NCBI GenBank assembly: GCA_021827245.1
Contig: JAKAWN010000196.1
Span: forward strand, 786-11,909
Direction: 5' to 3'
Length of the DNA stretch: 11,124 nt
Origin: Acidobacteriota bacterium
GTDB lineage: Bacteria > Acidobacteriota > Terriglobia > UBA7540
The translations under genes and the position numbers were made by a program. The notes under the pieces were generated by a model. That model ran no database searches. It was given only the letters and a program-made list of their open reading frames with translations, and was not told the DNA's origin. How positions within the stretch are numbered: position 1 is the stretch's first letter; each line of letters opens with the position of its first letter. Of the stretch, positions 5,947 through 11,124 are shown piece by piece.

Positions 5947-6023
5947 GTCATCTCCTGTTTCCCTTTAGTTTATCGTGGAAACGTAGAGGTGGAGACGACT
6001 TTCGTGCACACGCCCGCCGCAGC

Positions 6024-6091
6024 GTAGCGGCGATTTTATATCGCCAGCAGAGCGGCCCCCCAACGGACCATAGCGGCGCAAAGCGGCCGTT
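6024..6091. repeat. Intergenic GC-rich hairpin cluster with repeated TAGCGGC
   Basis: Between the PEGA and dehydrogenase genes there are two inverted repeats: GGCGAT-TTTAT-ATCGCC at 6029-6045 and AACGG (6062-6066) with CCGTT (6087-6091). TAGCGGC occurs at about 6025 and 6071, and again near 6864 in the next intergenic gap. The look is that of a small dispersed intergenic element, or of a processing or termination signal for the PEGA transcript. No T-run follows on either strand. Confidence 0.45.
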
Positions 6092-6106
6092 ACACAGGGG
6101 ACGACG

Positions 6107-6697
6107 CTATCCCCTTGCATCGCGCATGAGATTGGTTTTGATCTTCAGCTTCTGGTGGGCGCGCAGAGTGACTTCCGTCTCAAACGGCTGATACCCCGGC
6201 ATTGAAACCACAATACGATGTTTTCCGGGCGTCAGCAGCATTCCATGTCCAAGGCCGCTGAACTGGTTGACGTGGCCCACGTACTGCTTGTCCACAAACA
6301 CCGCGGCACGATCCGGCCCTCCGGCTAATTTCACCAGCGCATTTTCGTTCCCGTAGCGGACGTAAGGATTTTTCTTCATCACCACCGTCACCACTTCTTT
6401 TCGTCCCGGCTCCAGCCTGACCGTCTGGGTGAAATCATCGTAGCCCGCCTCGCGCACGACGATATTATGCAGGCCAGGGAGGAGCATCACTTTCCTTGAT
6501 CCCTTCAGCTCTTTCAGGTATCCGACGTACTGGCCGTCAACCCACACGCCCGAACTTTTGGCCGCCTTGTTGGCCGCTTCAAATTGGATTTGCCCCAGCA
6601 CCTTGTTCCTCGCCTGGAGGCTCCCGGCCAAAAACAGGGGAACAAGGAGTAGCACGCATTGGAACAGAGCTTTAACGCTTTTTGTCGAATGATTCAC
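6107..6697 (-). CDS. Exported protein with two PEGA repeats
   Basis: The chosen start is the GTG at 6695-6697. It has AAGGAG 7 nt upstream and gives a 196-aa precursor whose first 29 residues form a classic signal peptide (VNHSTKSVKALFQ, then the hydrophobic CVLLLVPLFLAGSLQA). An ATG at 6754 would add 19 residues ahead of it and spoil the signal-peptide layout. The mature protein has two PEGA-type modules, about 48-107 and 121-192, each with a V(W/F)VD.QYVG strand pair, an L.PG.H.I.V segment and a GY..F...V.L segment. PEGA domains are small beta folds in surface or periplasmic proteins that may bind carbohydrate or peptidoglycan; no enzyme motif is present. It lies between the GH92 genes and the dehydrogenase, with gaps of 291 and 160 nt, so co-transcription is uncertain. 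Confidence 0.85.
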   Translation of the reverse strand: MNHSTKSVKALFQCVLLLVPLFLAGSLQARNKVLGQIQFEAANKAAKSSGVWVDGQYVGYLKELKGSRKVMLLPGLHNIVVREAGYDDFTQTVRLEPGRKEVVTVVMKKNPYVRYGNENALVKLAGGPDRAAVFVDKQYVGHVNQFSGLGHGMLLTPGKHRIVVSMPGYQPFETEVTLRAHQKLKIKTNLMRDARG

Positions 6698-6913
6698 TGC
6701 TTTTCTCCTTATAAACAGGGTGGTCCCCTGTGAGAGGAGCACGAGACTGGCCATAAACAGGAACCCCTCGGAACCTCTTGAAAACTCAGGTCCTCCACGC
6801 GCAGGGCCGGAATTGTCTCAGGTAAGTTTTACTGGTTGTCGGGCGAAATTTGCCTTTAGCGCATAGCGGCCAACGCCACTGCGCTCGCTGGCGCAGACCA
6901 TGATTTTTGGGGG

Positions 6914-6942
6914 CCTTCGATTTCCCGAAGGTTCTTTTCTTT
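6914..6942 (+). terminator. Hairpin with T-rich tail, oriented against the surrounding genes
   Basis: CCTTCG-ATTTCC-CGAAGG is a perfect 6-bp stem followed by TTCTTTTCTTT, an intrinsic terminator layout for plus-strand transcription, although the flanking genes are on the minus strand. A second stem lies next to it, CCCG-A-GACAC (6947-6956) with GTGTC-G-CGGG (6963-6972). On the minus strand that stem begins 17 nt after the GH92 stop codon and may help end the GH92 transcript, but it lacks a T-run. The rest of the 6698-6988 gap shows only a TAGCGGC copy. Confidence 0.4.
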
Positions 6943-6988
6943 GGTACCCGAGACACTGTTGTGTGTCGCGGGTTCTTGGACCCAAACA

Positions 6989-9436
6989 TCAGGGTTGCTT
7001 TTGGCTCAGCGATGGTGGCGCGTCGTTCGCTGCCGCACCCCATGTCTTGTTCGGTGCCGTCCCCAGCGCGAACTGCAACCTGCCGCCGGCGCTGATGTCG
7101 CCGAACGGAATCCAGTTCTGAGCGTGTTCGTTGCCATTGAGCATCACGCTCTGAATATAGGGTGTGGGCTCCGGATTCTTCGAAGTCTCGATCGTGAACG
7201 TTTTCCCTGTATAGGGAGCCTGCAGGTTGATCACGATCTTGCTGAACACGGGGCTGACCAGTTCATACGCCAGGCTGGCAGGGTCCACGGTATAGATGCC
7301 CATCATGGTCATCACCGCCCACGAGGACATTTCGCCGCAGTCGTCGTTGCCCGGAATGCCGTCATAGTTTGTGGTGTAGTTTTCCTTCAGGACGCGGCGC
7401 ACCGCGCGCTGTGTTTCCCAGGGCTCGCCGGAAAAGTTGAACTCGAAAGGCGCTTCCAGGTCGGTTTCGTTGTAAGGGTTGTAATACTGGCCGTACCATC
7501 CCGGCTTCGGGTAACTGAAGAATTGTTCCAGGCGCTGATTAAAGAGTTTCGGGCCCACGGCCTTGATCACCCACGCCAGGTCCGCCGGTGCCAGCCACTG
7601 GTAGTGCCAGCCCGAGCCTTCGATAAACCCGGTTGGCGGCGCGCCTTTCTTTTGCTTCTCCAGTGCCGGGTCGAAATGCGGAACCCACCTTCCGTCGGCG
7701 TTGCGCGGGCGGAAGAAGCCGTCCCGATGGTCAAAGACATTTCGATAGTAGAGTGCGCGCTGGTAGAGCGTCTTGGCCTCTTGAGTCTTACCCAGTTTCA
7801 CGGCCAGATAATAGAGCGAAGCGTAGGCGATGCAGTCTTCCTGAATCTGCGAGACCGAGCCGTACTTCACCTTGTCATTCGGAACGTAGTGGAGCTTGTT
7901 GATCCACTTGATTCCTTCCTCGCCTTTGTAAGGGTGGCCGGGCGGCGGCGCTTCGGTCGCGTCCTTGTACATGCCTTCCCAGGCGGTGTTGATGTCAAAT
8001 CCATGCAGGCCGTCCAGCCATGCCATGCACATGATAGTGGTCAGCGGGCTGCCGGCCATCACGTTGGTATAGAGGTTGATCTGCGGCCAGCGGTCAATCC
8101 ATCCTCCCTGCTTGTACATCAGCACGATGGACTGGGCCATATCTTCCATGCGCTGCGGTTCAATGAGCGCCAGCAGCGGCATCTCGCTGCGATAAATGTC
8201 CCAGCCGGAAAAATTGCAATAAATCAGATGGCCAGGCGCCACGTGATGGATTTTGTGGTCAAAGCCGAGATAGCGTCCATCCGCGTCGCTGAAAATGCTC
8301 GGCATCAGCAGGCTGTGGTAGAGCGCCGTATAGAACACCTTTCGGTCGCTCGCTGAGCCTCCGGACACCTCGATCACGTTCAGCGCCTTATTCCATGCCG
8401 CGTAGGCGTCATTTCGCACCTTATCAAAAGTCTTTCCGGCCGCCTCGGCCTTCAGGTTGTTTTCGGCTCCGGCCAGGTCTACATAAGAGATGCCGATTTT
8501 CGCGGTAACGGTTTGTGAATCCGAGGACTCCGGCCACGTTGCATATGCGCCGATCCACTGCCCGTGCCGCGTCTGCGTCGCCCGGCGCGTGCCGGAAGAG
8601 ATCTTGCCAGGGCCTCCGTCCTTGTTTCCGCTCCAGGTTCCAAAGGAAGAGAACGGCCGGCTGAAGGTCATTTCGAAATAGACCTTGTAGGTTTGCTTGT
8701 TACCGCAAAAGGCGCGGTCCTCGACATAGCCGGTGATTTCATTGTTGCCGGTCACCTGGACTTCCGCCGCCGCCGTGTAGTTCAGCGTATGGCTGATCGG
8801 AACCAGCACGTTCGCCGGTTTTCCTGCCGGAAAGGTGAATTCCGCGAGGCCCGTCCGGTCCGTCGCTGTAAGTTGGGCCTTGACGCCCCAACGTGACAGA
8901 TCGACCTCATAGTATCCCGGCGTAGCCGACTCCTGGCTGTGGGAATAGGGCGATTCGAAGTCAGTCACCGCAGTCTCGACGGGACCGGTGGTCGGCATGA
9001 AAAACACGTCGCCTTCGTTGGCGCAGCCGGGCCCGCTCATATGTGTCATGCTGAAGCCCTGAATGTCAGGCTGATAGTAGTGGTAGCCGTAGCCGTGGCT
9101 TTCGGTGTCCGGGCTCAGTTGCGCCATGCCAAAGGGCATGCTGGGTCCCGGAAACAGGTTCTGGCTGCCCCCCGGCCCTTTTCCTGTTCCAATGATAGGA
9201 TCGACGCTGGCAGCATTGTTCGGGGTCGTCGGCTTGCTAGGCTTCTGAGCGGTGGTGCAGGACGAGAATGAAAAACTCGCGAGCAGCAGTGTTCCGCAGA
9301 TTGCAGCCCAGAAAAGACCCTTGCGGACTTCCCGCTTCGCCCTCGCTGGGCTGCTGATGCTGCGAGCGAACAATCCGGCCGATTGTGGAAATAAACTGTG
9401 CCTCCTGGGTGCAGAAGCACGGCGTAAAGGTTCCAT
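6989..9436 (-). CDS. GH92 family alpha-mannosidase, putative lipoprotein (copy 1)
   Basis: An 815-aa glycoside hydrolase family 92 enzyme. The ATG at 9434-9436 has AGGAGG 5 nt upstream. A long basic N-region and hydrophobic stretch (GLFWAAICGTLLLASFSFSSC, ending at C60) suggests export and perhaps lipidation at C60, though the lipobox is not ideal. The N-terminal beta-sandwich begins at VDPIIGTG (78-85) with FPGPSMPFGMAQLSPDT at 95-111; the (alpha/alpha)6 catalytic domain fills the rest. Conserved GH92 parts include GWDIYRSEMPLLAL (411-424), IEGSGWHYQW (605-614), where GH92 enzymes carry the general-acid Glu (E606), and GNDDCGEMSSW (696-706), which holds the acidic residues of the base. GH92 enzymes are calcium-dependent inverting exo-alpha-mannosidases acting on N-glycans or yeast mannan. 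The linkage specificity is not deducible. A close paralog lies 198 nt upstream. Confidence 0.95.
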   Translation of the reverse strand: MEPLRRASAPRRHSLFPQSAGLFARSISSPARAKREVRKGLFWAAICGTLLLASFSFSSCTTAQKPSKPTTPNNAASVDPIIGTGKGPGGSQNLFPGPSMPFGMAQLSPDTESHGYGYHYYQPDIQGFSMTHMSGPGCANEGDVFFMPTTGPVETAVTDFESPYSHSQESATPGYYEVDLSRWGVKAQLTATDRTGLAEFTFPAGKPANVLVPISHTLNYTAAAEVQVTGNNEITGYVEDRAFCGNKQTYKVYFEMTFSRPFSSFGTWSGNKDGGPGKISSGTRRATQTRHGQWIGAYATWPESSDSQTVTAKIGISYVDLAGAENNLKAEAAGKTFDKVRNDAYAAWNKALNVIEVSGGSASDRKVFYTALYHSLLMPSIFSDADGRYLGFDHKIHHVAPGHLIYCNFSGWDIYRSEMPLLALIEPQRMEDMAQSIVLMYKQGGWIDRWPQINLYTNVMAGSPLTTIMCMAWLDGLHGFDINTAWEGMYKDATEAPPPGHPYKGEEGIKWINKLHYVPNDKVKYGSVSQIQEDCIAYASLYYLAVKLGKTQEAKTLYQRALYYRNVFDHRDGFFRPRNADGRWVPHFDPALEKQKKGAPPTGFIEGSGWHYQWLAPADLAWVIKAVGPKLFNQRLEQFFSYPKPGWYGQYYNPYNETDLEAPFEFNFSGEPWETQRAVRRVLKENYTTNYDGIPGNDDCGEMSSWAVMTMMGIYTVDPASLAYELVSPVFSKIVINLQAPYTGKTFTIETSKNPEPTPYIQSVMLNGNEHAQNWIPFGDISAGGRLQFALGTAPNKTWGAAANDAPPSLSQKQP

Positions 9437-9634
9437 GAATGCCTCCTGGAGATGAATTCGTCAAAGTTTTTGCACTATGGGGAGTGGACAGGCAGCCCGC
9501 CTTTTGGCCCGAGATCCTGCCTTGCTTGCAGGCGACTCTCCTGTTACTTGGTTCTTTCGTTTCGCGTGTGACGTCCTGCCACCCCCTCGGAGAATGCAGT
9601 TCTTTCGCTGGCTGCGCCTCAATCTGCCTGTCGT

Positions 9635-11124
9635 TTAGGGTTGCTCCTCGCTCAACGAGGGTGGTGCATCGCTCGCGGCAGAGCCCCACGATTTGTTGGG
9701 CGTCGGCCCGAGCGCGAACTCGAGCGTGCCGCCGGCGCTGATGTCCTTGAACGGTATCCAGTTCTTCTGTTGCTCATTCCCGTTGAGCTTCACGCTCTGG
9801 ATATAGGGCGTGGACTCCTGATTCTTCGACGTCTCGATCGTGAACGTTTTTCCTGCATAGGGAGCCTGCAGGTTGATCACGATTTTGCTGAATACGGGGC
9901 TCACCAGTTCGTAGGCCAGGCTCGCCGGGTCCACCGTATAAATCCCCATCATGCTCATCACCGCCCACGAGGACATTTCGCCGCAGTCGTCGTTGCCCGG
10001 AACGCCGTCGGGCGAAGTTGTGTAGTTCTCTCGCAGAATCCGCCGAACCACACGTTGCGATTCCCAAGGCATGCCCGAGAAGTTGAATTCGAAAGGAGCT
10101 TCCAGGTCGGTTTCGTTGTATGGGTTGTAATACTGCCCGTACCATCCCGGCGTCTTATAGCTGAGGAATTTCTCCAGACGCTGGTTGAAGAGGTTTCTGC
10201 CCATGGCATGGATCACCCACGCCAGGTCCATTGGTTCCAGCCACTGATAATGCCAGCCCGAGCCTTCGATGAAGCCCAGCGGCGGCATGCCGGGCTTCTC
10301 CTTCAAACGCGTCGGATCAAAGTTCGGAACCCATTTCCCGTCTGAATTGCGCGGCCTGAAGAACTTGTCCTGGGGATCAAAGAGATTGCGATAATAGAGC
10401 GCCCGCTGGTAGAGCATTTTCGCGTCCTGCGTCTTGCCCAGTTCTTTAGCCAGATCGTAAAGCGACGCGTAGGCGATGCAGTCTTCCTGAAGCTGCGAGA
10501 CGGAGCCGTAGCTGACCTTGTCATTTGGAACGTAGTGAACCTTGTTGATCCACTTGATTCCTTCCTCGCCGACGTAGGGTTTGCCGGGCGGCGGCGCTTG
10601 GGTGGCGTCCTTCAGCATTCCCTCCCAGGCGGCCTTCATGTTGAATCCGTGCAGGCCGTCCAGCCAGGCGTTGGCCAGGATAATGGTCATTGGGCTACCA
10701 GCCATGGCACTTGTGGAGCGATTGAATAACGGCCGGCGATCCAGCCAGCCGCTTTGCTGGTACATCAGCACCAGGGATTGTGCCATGTCTTCCATGCGTC
10801 GTGGCTCGATCAGCGCCAGCAACGGCATTTCACTGCGATAGATGTCCCAGCCAGAGAAGTCGCAATAAATCAGATGGCCGGGAGCGACGTGGTGAACCTT
10901 GTTGTCAAAGCCGACATAGCGGCCGTCAGCATCGCTGAAAATACACGGCGTCAACAGGCTGTGGTAGAGTGCGGTGTAAAAGACGCGGCGTTCGCTCGCG
11001 GTGCCACCCGACACCTGTATCACGCTTAGCGCCTTGTTCCAAGCCGCCCAGGCTTCGTGCCGCACCTGCTCAAAAGTCTTCCCGGCCGCCTCCTGCTTCA
11101 AGTTGTTTTCCGCTCCCGCCAGGT
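9635..11124 (-). CDS. GH92 family alpha-mannosidase (copy 2), N-terminus outside window
   Basis: The frame is open to the right edge: codons before the TTG at 11101 read LAGAENN, matching residues 321-327 of copy 1. The first 320 or so residues are therefore missing from view and no start can be given. About 496 residues are visible. By hand alignment they are about 80% identical to copy 1, with the putative catalytic segments IEGSGWHYQW and GNDDCGEMSSW unchanged, so it is probably active. Divergence peaks in the block aligned to copy 1 residues 451-490 (24/40 identical); W450 just before it is Arg here (LDRRP instead of IDRWP). Copy 1 starts 198 nt downstream, so the two form a tandem duplication that may share a transcript. 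No terminator or convincing promoter was seen in the gap. Confidence 0.95.
   Translation of the reverse strand, partial: LAGAENNLKQEAAGKTFEQVRHEAWAAWNKALSVIQVSGGTASERRVFYTALYHSLLTPCIFSDADGRYVGFDNKVHHVAPGHLIYCDFSGWDIYRSEMPLLALIEPRRMEDMAQSLVLMYQQSGWLDRRPLFNRSTSAMAGSPMTIILANAWLDGLHGFNMKAAWEGMLKDATQAPPPGKPYVGEEGIKWINKVHYVPNDKVSYGSVSQLQEDCIAYASLYDLAKELGKTQDAKMLYQRALYYRNLFDPQDKFFRPRNSDGKWVPNFDPTRLKEKPGMPPLGFIEGSGWHYQWLEPMDLAWVIHAMGRNLFNQRLEKFLSYKTPGWYGQYYNPYNETDLEAPFEFNFSGMPWESQRVVRRILRENYTTSPDGVPGNDDCGEMSSWAVMSMMGIYTVDPASLAYELVSPVFSKIVINLQAPYAGKTFTIETSKNQESTPYIQSVKLNGNEQQKNWIPFKDISAGGTLEFALGPTPNKSWGSAASDAPPSLSEEQP

Noticed and set aside
6698..6754. The upstream ATG start for the PEGA protein.
   Set aside because: It would place 19 extra residues before the signal peptide; the GTG at 6697 has AAGGAG at ideal spacing.
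6941..8356. A 471-codon plus-strand open frame opposite the GH92 gene, and similar long frames at 9641-10345 and 5092-6027.
   Set aside because: They are antisense shadows of GC-rich genes with clear families on the other strand, and they show no motif or ribosome binding site.

Overview
The window looks like a moderately GC-rich bacterial chromosome segment. The gene mix fits a soil-type Acidobacteriota best: a RimO/YacG/PgpA housekeeping cluster, dodecin, a secreted WD40 protein, a PEGA-domain protein, a GroES-like alcohol dehydrogenase and tandem secreted GH92 mannosidases. The taxon is an inference from gene content. No rRNA, tRNA, transposase, CRISPR array or phage gene was seen.

Layout. 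Positions 1-1786 (minus strand) hold an overlapping cluster rimO > yacG > pgpA, with pgpA running off the left edge. Positions 1977-3493 (minus) hold a Nudix hydrolase whose stop codon overlaps the GTG start of a secreted WD40-repeat protein, followed by a clear rho-independent terminator near 1919-1946. Positions 3720-3926 (plus) encode dodecin. Positions 4936-5946 (minus) encode a zinc alcohol dehydrogenase, 6107-6697 (minus) an exported two-repeat PEGA protein, and 6989-11124 (minus) two tandem GH92 alpha-mannosidase paralogs, the upstream one cut by the right edge.

The most unusual part is 4013-4867, which at first looks like a gene desert. It contains a divergent tandem duplication of a small gene cassette. 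Each unit has, in the same order: a conserved upstream box (GGTWACAAKTGTCRG), a sigma-54-type -24/-12 promoter (TTGGC...TTGCT with exact GG-to-GC spacing), a leader of about 100 nt that can fold into a long hairpin, a good Shine-Dalgarno, and a 48-codon ORF. The two 48-aa products are 33/48 identical, and 14 of the shared codons differ only synonymously, which is strong evidence of real coding under protein-level selection. The upstream box and the promoter are displaced by exactly 465 bp between the units. I do not recognise the protein family. I infer a pair of RpoN-controlled microprotein genes, possibly undescribed.

The other genes appear to be independent units: S12 methylthiolation with gyrase protection and phospholipid synthesis on the left, flavin storage (dodecin), and periplasmic or outer-membrane glycan trimming by the GH92 lipoprotein pair on the right.
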